A stretch of DNA of 64,000 nt from Haematococcus lacustris (lineage: Eukaryota; Chlorophyta; Chlorophyceae; Chlamydomonadales; Haematococcaceae), in contig JASKMD010000019.1 of the NCBI GenBank assembly GCA_030144725.1, forward strand, positions 911,310 through 975,309. Direction: 5' to 3'. Numbering within the stretch: the stretch's first letter is position 1; the number at the start of each line of letters is the position of its first letter. This document shows, one piece after another, positions 46,288-57,000 of the stretch. A program made the position numbers and the translations under genes. A model generated the notes under the pieces. The model ran no database searches. It was not told the DNA's origin and worked only from the letters and a program-made list of their open reading frames with translations.

Positions 46288-48565
46288 TGTAGCGTTCCGA
46301 TTCTGCACTTTGTACATAATTTTAGCAACATTTTTGCAATTTGTACATAATTTTAGCAACATTGCCGCACCCCTCACAAACCTGACTGGCCCCAAGAAGG
46401 ACTCGTTCCCTTGGAAGAATTGGCCTCAGGCTGAGCTGGATGCATTCAATGCCTTGAAGCAGGCCATTTCTAATGTGCCTATGCTCAAGCTTCCTGATCA
46501 CAGCAAACCCTTCCAGGTGCACTGCGATGCGTCCCTTGAGGGCATCGGTGCAGTCCTGATGCAGAATGGCTACCCACTGGCGTATTACTCCAGGAAGTTA
46601 ATTCCTGCTGAGGTTAATTACACCACGGGCGAACAGGAACTGCTGGCATTGGTATCTGCGTGTCAACAGTGGAGGTGCTACCTTGAAGGAGTACCATTCA
46701 CTCTGTACACAGATCACCGGCCACTCATCTCTCTGCCCACTCAAAATATACTCTCACGCAGGCAGACTAGATGGATGGAATTCCTGGCCCGCTTCTCATA
46801 TACCATTGAGTATCTACCTGGTATATCTAATCCCGCTGATCCGTTGTCACGCATTCCAGCTGCCACAGTACAGACGTGTAAAGGCCCTGGTGCTGATAAT
46901 GTGAAGAGTATCCTTGTCATGACTAGGAGTAAGCGGCGTTCTCAGGAGGGGGAGGAAACTGGTGCTGAGGCACGTAAAACGAGTGCTGGTGATGCTGCTG
47001 AGCCACCCACACAACCACCACCAGGCCGAGGTGATGGTGCTGCCGTCAGGCCACCCACCAAGCGTGTCACTTGGGCTGCTGATGTACCAGCAGATGGAGA
47101 ACCCAGTGCACCCAAACCTCCAGGTCCTTTGTCAAACCTGCATGAGTGGTTGGTCAGAGCATATGCTGCTGATTCCAACTTCACCAAGCGTAGGAAGACT
47201 AAGAACTATTACCTGGATGATACTGGCCTATGGAGACATAACAAACGACGCACCGTCATTGTGCCCCGTGACAAACAGCTACGAGAGCATATCCTGCACG
47301 AGATGCACGATGCTAAGTATGCTGGTCACGTTGGGATCACCAAGACGTTGGAGCATGTCATGCGTGTGTTCTGGTGGAAACACTTACGCACTGATGTGCG
47401 TCACTATGTAACAACATGTGATGCATGCCAGAGAAACAAGTCGGTTACAGCCAAGCCATGGGGTTTCTTACACCCTTTGTCTATACCTGGATACCGTTGG
47501 GAAGTCATGCACATGGACTTTATAACTAAGCTACCGTCCGGATCACATGGATATGATTCCATTTGTGTATTCGTTGACAGGCTCTCTAAGATGGTACATC
47601 TAGTGCCCTGCAAAGAGAGTATGGACGCTCCTGAGTTTGCACAACTCTTCATTGATAAGGTATTTGTCCATCATGGACTGCCCTCTGAAGTTGTGAGTGA
47701 TCGGGGTTCCCTTTTCGTGAGCAAGTTCTGGCAAGCTGTATGCAAGCTAATGGGCATGAAGCACTCACTCACTTCCAGCTATCACCCCCAGTCAAACGGG
47801 CAGGTTGAGCGGTACAACAAAGTGTTGGAAGAGATGCTTAGGCATTATATCTCTCCCACTCAACGAGACTGGCCTAAACACCTCTCGTTTGCCGAGTTTG
47901 CTATTAATAACTCGTGGCAAGAAAGTATTAAATCTACACCTTTCCTGGTTAACTACGGACAGTCCCCAGTGACACCGGTGACTGCTGAGTTACCTCGGTT
48001 GCCACCTCCTATGGCCCAGTTCTTCTCTGAAGGCTGGGAAAAGGGTGTCCAAGAGGCCAGGCGTTGCATGAAACTGGCACAGAGCCGTCAGGCTAATGGT
48101 GCTAATCCACACAGGAAATCCTCGGACAGTGTGTTCCAAGTGGGTGACCGTGTGCTGCTTAGTACCATGAACCTACGTAACATGGTGGGCAAGGCCAGGA
48201 AGCTGCTACCACGGTATGTGGGGCCTTTCAGGATTGAAGCTCATGTGGGCGAAGACGCTGTCAAGCTGACATTGCCACCTGCCATGTCCAGGATTCATCC
48301 TGTGTTCCATGTGTCATTGTTACGACCCTATGAGGGTAACTTTGGTCGTCTACCCCCCACCGAATTGGGTTGGCTAGATGATTCCCCACAGTATGAAGTA
48401 GAACGCATTGTGAATCACCGGCATGTGCGTGCAGATAAAGCAAAGGAGTACCTCGTCAAGTGGAAGGGCTATGAGGACTCTGACAACACTTGGGAGCCTG
48501 CCAGCAACCTAGCAAATGCCCCTGACTGCGTAAACTTGTATAAGGCTCAGCATGGCTTGCTGTGA
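46274..48565 (+). CDS. Ty3/gypsy chromovirus pol: RNase H, integrase, chromodomain (5'-deleted)
   Basis: Frame of 763 codons; the first ~12 codons lie in flanking or rearranged sequence. It starts at the very end of the RT (HNFSNIAAPL). Then come RNase H (catalytic D in CDASLEGIG near residue 84, E in GEQELL, D in YTDHRPL), an integrase zinc finger (H...H...CDAC near residues 353-382) and integrase core with D (MHMDF), D (VSDRG) and E (QVERYNK). A GPY/F-type module (VGPFRIEA) follows, and last a chromodomain (~706-756: YEVERIV, YLVKWKGY, NTWEP). Chromodomains direct integration to marked chromatin. Gag, protease and the RT polymerase are missing, so it cannot move by itself. What remains has no frameshift, suggesting a recent loss. 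Confidence 0.92.
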   Translation: MDNSSVAFRFCTLYIILATFLQFVHNFSNIAAPLTNLTGPKKDSFPWKNWPQAELDAFNALKQAISNVPMLKLPDHSKPFQVHCDASLEGIGAVLMQNGYPLAYYSRKLIPAEVNYTTGEQELLALVSACQQWRCYLEGVPFTLYTDHRPLISLPTQNILSRRQTRWMEFLARFSYTIEYLPGISNPADPLSRIPAATVQTCKGPGADNVKSILVMTRSKRRSQEGEETGAEARKTSAGDAAEPPTQPPPGRGDGAAVRPPTKRVTWAADVPADGEPSAPKPPGPLSNLHEWLVRAYAADSNFTKRRKTKNYYLDDTGLWRHNKRRTVIVPRDKQLREHILHEMHDAKYAGHVGITKTLEHVMRVFWWKHLRTDVRHYVTTCDACQRNKSVTAKPWGFLHPLSIPGYRWEVMHMDFITKLPSGSHGYDSICVFVDRLSKMVHLVPCKESMDAPEFAQLFIDKVFVHHGLPSEVVSDRGSLFVSKFWQAVCKLMGMKHSLTSSYHPQSNGQVERYNKVLEEMLRHYISPTQRDWPKHLSFAEFAINNSWQESIKSTPFLVNYGQSPVTPVTAELPRLPPPMAQFFSEGWEKGVQEARRCMKLAQSRQANGANPHRKSSDSVFQVGDRVLLSTMNLRNMVGKARKLLPRYVGPFRIEAHVGEDAVKLTLPPAMSRIHPVFHVSLLRPYEGNFGRLPPTELGWLDDSPQYEVERIVNHRHVRADKAKEYLVKWKGYEDSDNTWEPASNLANAPDCVNLYKAQHGLL
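46288..46310 (+). repeat. 5' LTR remnant
   Basis: The first 23 bp equal the start of the 3' LTR at 48852-48874. The rest of the LTR, gag and most of RT are absent. Confidence 0.85.
46310..46362 (+). repeat. 31-bp tandem duplication at the gypsy deletion junction
   Basis: TTGTACATAATTTTAGCAAC occurs at 46310 and again 31 bp later at 46341, in frame, repeating the RT-end peptide HNFSNI-like segment. It looks like templated filler at a repaired break. Confidence 0.8.
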
Positions 48566-48851
48566 ATTAAATGTGGGACATGGGCTCCATGTAGTCGTGC
48601 TGGTTGCTTTGCTGCATGCTATGTGACTTGGTGTGCTATGAGTCCAGTTGCTCATATGAGCCTGGCTTGTCTGGTACCCAGCGTCCTTTAGCTCTCTGAG
48701 CTTGGGCTGGAAGGGTCCATGGTGACCATGTTCTCCTGAGAGCGACCTGCATCCGGATGGGCAGGGGCTCTCAAATTAGCGGTCTTAGTACTGCGAGTCC
48801 ATGCCATGATGGCCTATGGGCGGAACGGCCATCCCTTAGGAGAGGGAGGAA
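48566..48851 (+). other. Gypsy 3' untranslated region and polypurine tract
   Basis: Non-coding between the pol stop and the LTR. The purine run at 48838-48851 immediately before the LTR is the expected plus-strand primer. No other gene seen. Confidence 0.75.
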
Positions 48852-49022
48852 TGTAGCGTTCCGATTCTGCACTTAGCAGTCGGCCGCTAGTGTCACTGTC
48901 GAAGTGTGATACAGGCAGGTTAAATGGTGGGCTGTATTGCCTGCCCACCATTCGGGTTCGATCCCCGGGGGCCGTTCTATGTCCTGGCCTGGTTACGCTG
49001 AGACAGTCTGACACCTGTAACA
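48852..49022 (+). repeat. Gypsy 3' LTR
   Basis: TG...CA-bounded, about 171 bp. Contains GGGTTCGATCCCCG (48953-48966), which fits a pol III B box / T-arm. I see no full tRNA around it. Confidence 0.7.
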
Positions 49023-49036
49023 GCTCTTAGCGTTGC

Positions 49037-50854
49037 ATGGCGTTCACACACCCAAAAGATTTAAGGCGCGCTCTTCCTGAACGCTACATCATCACACAGA
49101 ATACCAGCCCCCTTCCACTCGACATAGTTAGCGCTTGCATGACGTGCCTCAAAAGCCTGGGCATCCAACATGCCACAGAGCTACAACACACCATCGCTGG
49201 CCATACCTACATCATATCAGGAAAAATGCTTAAAGAACGCTTCCACAACAAAGTCCAACAAAAGCACTATATCGCCCTCAACAGACTAACGACCATGGCG
49301 ACCCAGGACAGATGCCCAACCACAACAGAAGCGAAAGACATCGCAGCCAAACGAGACACCACCCTAGACCGGCCCGCTGCGCAAAGACTAATTAAACCAT
49401 GGGCCGCGGGCCTGACGGAGCTTGCACCAACCGACGTCGAGGAAGACACAAAACACCGCTACGCTGATATCAGGGCGTACGTGACTGCCAAGAAGCCCAC
49501 ACCGACCGAAGCGACGCACGTGACCGAACATGCAACACAACCCGCAGCCCAGGAGACCATCAAGAGTAGCTCCCGGCTGCTAAGGCGAGAGAACAGGGAA
49601 ACCCAATCGCCCCCAACGAAACCCGCCCGACCCAAGGCGGGCACGAAACGGAACACTGCGGGCAGACAGATACAAACCATCCCGGAGGATATAGTGCACA
49701 TAATAGGCCTCGACCTCCCAGGGCTCTCCAGCTGGAAGGTGGATAAAGCCTGCCGTTGTAAACCCAAGGACATAGGCAGCATACTAGGGGCCATGTACGG
49801 CCACCAAGAGGCCATCACCAGCATAGATGGATGGCAATGGGACGGCATCAACAAAGAAAGCTACTACAAGGTGCATTGGAAGCCCACAATCATAGATAAA
49901 TGGGCACTACCACTTTGTGCAGAAGAAGGCTATACACCCACACACATAGAACCCATCAGCAGGGAAGACGCTAAAGACGTATGCACATGTGAGCTATGCT
50001 GGCTACCAAGAGGAGACAGCCCAATGTGCCACAACTGCAAGAGGGCCTACCACCCAGCCTGCCTTGAGGAAGCCCTCTTGTCGGGACACAAAGAACCAGG
50101 CCACTGGCTGTGCCCAATATGCAAGATTGGCAGCAACGAGTTCAAAACGACTATGCGTCTGTCAGCGCACTCGGACCTTATACGGGTGCACTGGCGCCCC
50201 ACCCTCGAACCGGCACCTCTCATCACGGCACACCTGGACTACCTGGCGCGACGCAGTGACTATGAAGAGGAGAATAAGAGGATACAAGAAGCTAGATACG
50301 CGCGGCCTGATACGAAACTACCAAGCCACACCCGGCAGGGACTGCCGGACCCGCACACCTGGCTACCCCGGTGCACCAACCTACACTCGAAGGCCACCTT
50401 CCACACATACCCCATCAACCCGCAGACGGACATCGTCGGGACGGGCAAATGCGAAACCTTCCTCCAACTGCACCCCGATATGACCACCCCAGCGATGAGC
50501 TTCAGCACGGGGGAGCCCATCATGCCCAAACACGACCTAGTGCAACACGTAACGGTCCACGACGAGTCGGGCCGCACAGTAGGCCTCCTGACCAAGCAAC
50601 AACACCAACACCTACACGCTTGGTTACAACACACACCACACACACGAAACCTGGCCACAGAACTGGTGGCCCTCCTAAGGAGACGGGACACACAGAGCAG
50701 CCGCCACCCAACGAGACTGGCACAAGACAAAGCCCTCACCACCCTACACACCACACGATCCTTCACTAGCACCGTCCAAAGGTGGGCTGATCCACTTACG
50801 GTCAGACCAGAAACTACTACCTACTGGAGCCCTGACATCAATGACACGGCCTTT
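49037..50854 (+). CDS. Dualen PHD-finger region (interrupted)
   Basis: About 606 codons up to the CACTA-like insertion. The 5' half (to ~49700) is charged and unassigned. A C4HC3 PHD finger lies at about residues 316-364 (C-E-L-C, M-C-H-N-C, Y-H-P-A-C, W-L-C-P-I-C), preceded by a segment rich in Trp/Tyr (WQWDGINKESYYKVHWKP). The frame enters the inserted transposon at 50855 and would stop at 50942. Dropping the insertion with one TT copy continues it in frame into the RNase H region at 59483. PHD fingers bind histone H3 tails; a targeting role is inference. The ATG at 49037 may be internal, since the RT that should precede it is gone. Confidence 0.78.
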
Positions 50855-51020
50855 CACTCCTACAATTTAGGCCCTGCGTTTCTCCCTGCGCTTTGGCTGA
50901 CCTTGTCCAAATGGGCTGAAACTCGGCCAGTTGGTAGCTTGTGATGTAAGGAATCCATCCCAAAAGGAATCAGGTCAAAAACATCAGAGGCTGAGGCTGG
51001 GCGGCCCGTGGCGTTTACGC
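50855..51020 (+). repeat. Left terminal inverted repeat of the CACTA-like element
   Basis: About 165 bp, starts CACTCCTACAA; inverse of 59316-59480 with scattered substitutions. Confidence 0.88.
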
Positions 51021-52095
51021 AGGGACGGATGCAGGGATGGGGGTGGGGGCGCAGGGACAGACGCAGGGATGGAGGGGGGGGTGCAGGGACGAACGCAGGG
51101 ACGACTTGGGGGCGCAGGGACGAACGCAGGGATGGAGGGGGGGGTGCAGGGACGAACGCAGGGATGGAGGGGGGGCGCAGGGACGGATGCAGGGACGAGT
51201 GCAGGGACGGATGCAGGGATGACGGGCGCAGGGACGAGTGCAGGGATGAGCGCAGGGACGAGCGCAGGGATTATGGGCGCAGGGATGAGCGCAGGGATGA
51301 GCGCAGGGACGAGCGCAGGGACGAGCGCAGGGACGAGCGCAGGGATGTTGGGCGCAGGGGCGAGTGCAGGGATGAGCGCAGGGACGAGTGCAGGGATTAC
51401 GGGCGCAGGGATGAGCGCAGGGATGAGCGCAGGGACGAGCGCAGGGACGAGCGCAGGGACGAATGCAGGGATGATGGGCGCAGGGACGAGTGCAGGGATG
51501 AGCGCAGGGACGAGCGCAGGGATTACGGACGTAGGGACGAGTGCAGGGATGGGCGCAGGGATGAACGCAGGGACGAGTGCAGGGATGACGGGCGCAGGGA
51601 TGAGTGCAGGGATGAGCGCAGGGGTGAGCGCAGGGACGAGCGCAGGGATTACGGACGCAGGGACGAGTGCAGGGATGGGCGCAGGGATGAACGCAGGGAC
51701 GAGTGCAGGGATGACGGGCGCAGGGATGAGTGCAGGGATGAGCGCAGGGGTGAGCGCAGGGACGAGTGCAGGGATTACGGACGCAGGGACGAGTGCAGGG
51801 ATGGGCGCAGGGATGAACGCAGGGACGAGTGCAGGGATGACGGGCGCAGGGATGAGTGCAGGGATGAGCGCAGGGGTGAGCGCAGGGACGAGTGCAGGGA
51901 TTACGGGCGCAGGGATGTGTGCGGGGACGCGTGAAGGGACGAGTGCAGGGACGAGTGCAGGGATTACGGGCGCAGGGACGAGTGCAGGGACGAGTGTAGG
52001 GACGAGTGCAGGGATGACGGGCGCAGGGACGAGTGCAGGGATGAACGCAGGGACGAGTGCAGGGACAAGTGCAGGGGCGAGCGCAGGGACCTTAC
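51021..52095 (+). repeat. Left subterminal 12-bp repeat array
   Basis: Units of GCAGGGACGAGC and variants (GCAGGGATGAGC, GCAGGGATTACG). Near the TIR (51040-51180) units are longer and include GGATGGAGGGGGG. Long Gly/Thr/Ser/Ala- or Arg/Asp-rich open frames here come from the repeat. Mirror image of 58244-59315. Confidence 0.92.
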
Positions 52096-52189
52096 ATGAC
52101 ATGTCACCTTTGTGCATCCCTAACACTTGCATACTCTGTGCAACCCAACCATTTCAACCATGGTCGTGAAGTATCACATGTAGTCCATG

Positions 52190-54086
52190 TCAATCCTCTC
52201 GACCTCTCTTACTGCTCCCACCCCTGCTACCACCCCTGCTACCACCCCTGCTACCACCCCTGCTACCACCACCGACTGGCTTTCGCTGGGTCTTGCCACC
52301 CTTTTCAGGCTCAGCCTCCTGCTCTTCTGGCTTTGCTGGTGGCCAGGTTACGCCTGCTGCCTCATACCACTGCTGCTCCAACTGCTTCAGACCCGCCTCT
52401 GAGAAGGCTGGGACTTTCAGCCAATCTGCCACCCACATGGCGTCCTCTTCTTTCTTAGCTGGGGGCTTGTATGGGACCTTGGGCATGAGCTTGCCCCCTG
52501 CTGCTTCCCCCTGCCAGGCCGGCACCTTGGGGGTGCTGCCGGTCCGGGGCTCCGTGGTGGGCTGGCACAGGCTGTCAAACAGGTCGCCAAACTCAGCTAT
52601 GTAGCAGGTGGTGTCTGACACAAAGCCAGTGGAGGCATAGAAGTGCACCCGCACTGAACCTGTCCCCTCCCTGCCCTCATCACCAGCATGGATTGTGTAC
52701 CCACGCATCCCCAGCACCTGACCTGGCTCCAACGTCACCCGCACCACCTCCTGGGCTGTCATCTTCTGCTGCAGGTACTCCTCGAGAGCAGCTTGGCACT
52801 CAGGGCTCTTCCCTGGACCGTTCCAGAAATGTTCCACCATCTGGACCCACTTGTGGCTGCGGGGGATGAGGAGGATGCTGACCCGCTGCATGGCCATGAT
52901 TAGCACCATGCCATCCCGCCCTGGAATGAAACGTACGCCATTGGATGGGGGGCGGCTTCTGCTTAGGGGATGGCTGCCGGTTGGGGGAATTGCTACCGGC
53001 TTGGGGATTGCTGCCGCCTGGGGGATGGCTGCTGCTTGGGGGTTGGCCGGCTGGGACCTGCACCTGCACCTGCTGCCTGGCTGCTGCATGCTGCTGAGGG
53101 GGGGGCTTCTGGCTGGGGTGTGTCTGTCGAGGGGGGTTGGGGTGGGAACAGGGCTGCTTGTCTTGCCTCCTCCTCATCAGACCACGAAGGCCGCACATCC
53201 ACATGCAGTGCCTGAGCTGGCACCAAGCCGGTAGCCCCTTTGGGTCTGCCGTTTTCCAGCATCTTGTACGGGTCGTTGCACAGGATGGTGCCACCACGGA
53301 GGGGGGAGTTGACCAGCTGGTTGGCCCTGGCCTGGAGGCGCTTCAAGCACGCCTGAGCCCACACCTTGGCAGCCAGGTGGCGTGCCTTGATGGTGGCATC
53401 CAGTTTCTTATACGTCTTCAAGGCTTCCTCGGTCAGCATCCCCGCCATGGACACCTCGTCAGCCAGGCTGCCATCATGCTGAGGGCTGGTGAAGAGCAGC
53501 TGTTTGCGCTGCCCTGTCCCAAACTCAGTCACCACCTCCTGCAAGCAAGCAACACACCATAAGCATGTGCCTTGTTAAGGTGGTGTATGTGCGCATGCCA
53601 ATGATGTGTCATGTAAGTATTGGGGACTAGGATATAGTCTTGTAAGGCTAGAGTTAGGGATAGGGATGGGGACAGGTACAGGGACAGGGATAGGGACAGG
53701 GTTAGGGTTAGGGATAAGGTTAGGGTTAGGGCTAGGGCTAGGGCTAGGGTTAGGGCCAGGGATAGGGTTAGGGTTAGGGTTAGGGCCAGGGATAGGGTTA
53801 GGGTTAGGGTTAGGTTAGGGTTAGGGTTAGGGTTAGGGTTAGGGTTAGGGTTAGGGTTAGGGTTAGGGTTAGGGTTAGGGTTAGGGTTAAACTGAAGGGC
53901 TCAAATCTGCACCTGAGCTCAACCGGACAGGTTAGCTATCATTTGAAGCAGTTGTTCTCACCGTCGTGCCCTGCACCTCTCCCGGTACAATCTTCAGCGT
54001 CCCATCGGTGTTGAGAGCGCTCTCCTTGAAGATGATGCGAGCGTAGTGCATGGCCAGCGTCAACAGGGCCCAGAGCTCCTTGGCAA
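52190..54086 (-). CDS. Putative Fe(II)/2-oxoglutarate dioxygenase (transposon cargo)
   Basis: Upstream exon (~54086-53962) ends at donor ACG|GTGAGA; a 423-bp intron (53961-53539) ends TTGCAG|GAGG. The next exon carries a helical region (TEEALKTYKKLDATIKARHLAAKVW) and the HxD metal-binding motif in ALHVDV (near 53205). After a low-complexity Pro/Ser/Gln stretch the frame changes near 53098 at a run of eight G (plus strand), either a one-base indel or an unseen small intron. The distal half has LIPRSHK, LEPGQVLGMRGYTIHAG (second metal His) and SVRVHFY (possible 2OG-binding Arg). The C-terminus is basic with GSRG repeats, stop at 52190. HxD...H...R is the double-stranded beta-helix dioxygenase signature. 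PRSHK resembles PhyH-type more than TET/JBP-type enzymes, but the subfamily is open. The 5' end abuts the transposase exon and looks truncated. Confidence 0.65.
53641..53889 (+). repeat. Telomere-like (TTAGGG)n array within an intron
   Basis: A perfect TTAGGG run at about 53815-53889, preceded by degenerate TAGGGATAGGG / CTAGGG / GGGACA units back to about 53641. It lies inside the 423-bp intron of the minus-strand dioxygenase gene, so transcripts would contain CCCTAA. The six-base TTAGGG form, not TTTAGGG or TTTTAGGG, is known as the telomere repeat of some Chlamydomonadales. Confidence 0.93.
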
Positions 54087-54089
54087 TTG

Positions 54090-57000
54090 TGTGAGTACTA
54101 CATAAAGGCCAAGCCGTCTGACCAGCAGATGAAGGACGTGCTGGAGCTGTTGGACAACTGCATGGGCAAGGGCAAGACCTTGCTCCCTTCAACAACGCAC
54201 CGGTTCTACGGCTTGATTGATGCGTTGGGCAGTGAGGAGGAACGTGTGCACGTCTGCAACGGCAAGACCTGTCCAGGACATGTCTATCCGCATCTGCTAC
54301 GGTGAGTGACATGTACATACTCCACCACATACTCCACCACATACTCCACCACCTCCAATGCAACGTCCACTTGAGTTGTTTGATTCCACAGGAACCAATG
54401 GAAACATCACTTGAAGGACATATGCCCTCATCCACAGTGTGGTGAAACCCGTTTTGTGACAGGTAACAGCACATCCACATGCATCCATTGAGCTTGATAC
54501 CACCACCTCCCAGCTCACCACCGATTCTCCCATACTCCCCTATAGACAATGATGGTGTCTTTGTGACGCATGCCATTATGTGGTGCTGTGCCATGACAGA
54601 GAGTGGCTCCATTGAGGCACGTAGCAGCATCTACCTTCACGGCCTTGAAGACACCCTGAACATCCTCATGAACAACCCCCAAGTCAAGAAGTGGCTCCTA
54701 GAGCGCCCAGTGAATACAGAACCAGGCTCCTTTGCTGCAAGTAAGAGAGTGTGCATGACAGGTGCATATTGGAGGACAACAACAGTAAATCCATAGCCCA
54801 TCTACGTGTGGTTGATTTGGTTGCATCACACGTAGGCCCTGCCGCTGCCCACATCCGGGAGCATGTTACGCCTGATGTGTATGATAACCCGTACGCTGTG
54901 AGGGTCAGCTTGGGGCTGGACTGGGTGAGCATCAACAAGAAATCAGTGGGAGTGATTGTCATGCAGGTGAGCAAGCAAACTAGTATCCTTGACACCACGC
55001 CTGGACTTGCCCCTACATACAGAACCATCAGTGCAACACCCAGCCAGTCCATGCAGGTTGACACCATGCATAGCTTTGCACTCATGCCCGCCTTGTGTCT
55101 TGTTGTCGGTGAGCTCCAGTTGGTGGACGTCCCAGATCATGTGCGGGGCAAGGACGACACCTGGGCCATCCTGGGCGTCATCATCGACAACAAGACTTCA
55201 GCTGACTCGCATGTCACCGGCTACATGAAGCCCATCTTCGCGGCTTTCCAGGGAGCGCTGGGAACAGACAGCTCCAAGCACATCCACCTGCGCAGTGAGA
55301 CCCTTGGCGACCGCCCCACTGAGGGCCCCCGGCTGTACCCTATCGTGATCAGTCTGGTGGCTGATACTCCGGCCAGGCAAGTTGTCACAACCAGGGGTGC
55401 ACTATGTGACAGGCCTCCCAACGTCATCACCAACATGTGGCATCCTGTGGGTGCAGGGCTGCTTGGTCTGGTGGCATGCAAGCGGGCGCCAACATGAACT
55501 GCATGTGGTGCTGGCTCAGTACCCCAAAGCATGGCAAGGAAGGAGTCCATCCCATGGGCTACGTGGAACCTGTGGACGCACCTACAATCCCCCCAGCAGT
55601 CAGACCTCCAACGCCTCTGGCTGCCGGTGAGGCAGCTCCAGCCAAGGTGCATATGATGGATGCGTGCATGCGCCTGACGGCTGAGGAGTTCAAGCTGCGG
55701 GGAGACCTTGTGAAGGCCGCTCTAGAGCATGGGGTTCAGGAGCATGTGGGCCTGAAGCCTGGCCAGCATGGCTGTAACCGCCCTGCTCTCATCCTGGAGT
55801 TCCTTCGGTACGTGGAGGGCACGTGGGTCCATGTCGTGCCCATAGCCCACAGCCTGCTTTTTGGGCTGGTAAAAAACCACCTGCTATGGCTGCTTTCTAC
55901 CAAGGAGAACAGCCCTTTCGACACCCATGAACGCAAGCTCATTGAGGAGCGATTCAAGCACATCCGCGTGCCAGTTGACTACGGACGCCAGCCCCATCAC
56001 AGCGTCAAATGCAGGTACGATGACAAGTCAACAGGGGCAATGGGAGCAACACTAGCACAACTGGGACTAGGGTAGCACAGGTGTGTAATAGAAGGAGTTG
56101 CTATGCAATGTTTGTAAACTGTGACTAATTGTGAATGATGGTAGGAGCATATACACAAGAGATGAAGATGTTGTGTTTGCCATGCAGTGCCTGGATCATG
56201 GACGACTACATGAACTTCCTCAAGCACGAGTGGGAGTACGTGTTCTTGGACATCATGAAGCGCAACACAACCAGCCGGCGAATTCACTTTGAGCTATGGG
56301 AGCACCTGGTCCAAGCCGTGCTGCACTATCTGACGCCAGGTATGTAGGTTGTAGATGTAGCTAAGGTACTGTTGTTACCAGGACCACCATAATGATCACC
56401 ATCATGGAGTGCTCTGATAACACATTCAAATGCTACTATTGCCAGGTGCTGACACACCTGCCAAAGTGGAGGCCAACATCCAAAAGGGCTTCGACAACCT
56501 GCTCGACTACGCTAAGAAGCTGGAGAAGCACAAGGTGGAGCTGCATGTCCCGGCCCACATGTTCTCTCCCAACCTCCATATGTGTGTATGCCGGTGAGCG
56601 AGCAGTAGGGCGTACATGTCCGATACTCCACCATCTTCGAGACCAATAGCCCCTCCTAGTGTGACCAGGATAAGATAGCCTATAACACCCCTCCAAAGAT
56701 AACAATGATGATCACTTACCATGTACCTATGATTTCTAATCAGTGCATTGCTTGGCGTGATGTGCGCAGGCTGCTGTATCAAGAGCTGCAACGTGGTCGC
56801 AGCTTTCGTGATGCTGAGTTTTGGTTGGAGCGCGCCATGCAGTACATGAAGCGCTGGGGAGGCAAGCATGCACCTGGTTCTACCATTGGCCTCTCAGCCT
56901 GCCTGCGTGAGAAGGTGTACCGCCAAGCTCAGCGTTTCCTGCACAAGATCCGGGCGCTGCAGGGTGGGGAGGATGAGGAGGGTGGGCACCAATCGCAGCA

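Larger units (their letters stand above)
46288..49022 (+). mobile_element. Ty3/gypsy chromovirus, internally deleted
   Basis: A 23-bp remnant of the 5' LTR (46288-46310) is joined directly to the end of pol; the 3' end has a purine tract (AGGAGAGGGAGGAA) and an LTR of about 171 bp. The two LTR starts share TGTAGCGTTCCGATTCTGCACTT only in part before the sequences part. The flanks (CTCATC left, GCTCTT right) do not match as a target duplication. Together with the missing Dualen RT this points to a deletion that removed both. Confidence 0.85.

Noticed and set aside
48950..48970. tRNA gene in the gypsy LTR
   Set aside because: Only the T-arm-like box is present; no acceptor stem, D-arm or A box could be built around it.
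50931..52169. Gly/Thr/Ser/Ala- and Arg/Asp-rich open frames (and 58204-59298)
   Set aside because: Products of the 12-bp subterminal arrays; all frames of a 12-mer stay open.
53641..53889. True chromosome end
   Set aside because: The array is short, degenerate on one side and followed by coding exons on both sides, so it is interstitial.
52190..54086. Firm TET/JBP assignment for the dioxygenase
   Set aside because: The metal-binding pattern fits the general DSBH fold, but the PRSHK and LEPGQVLG motifs fit PhyH-like enzymes as well or better; the subfamily cannot be settled by eye.
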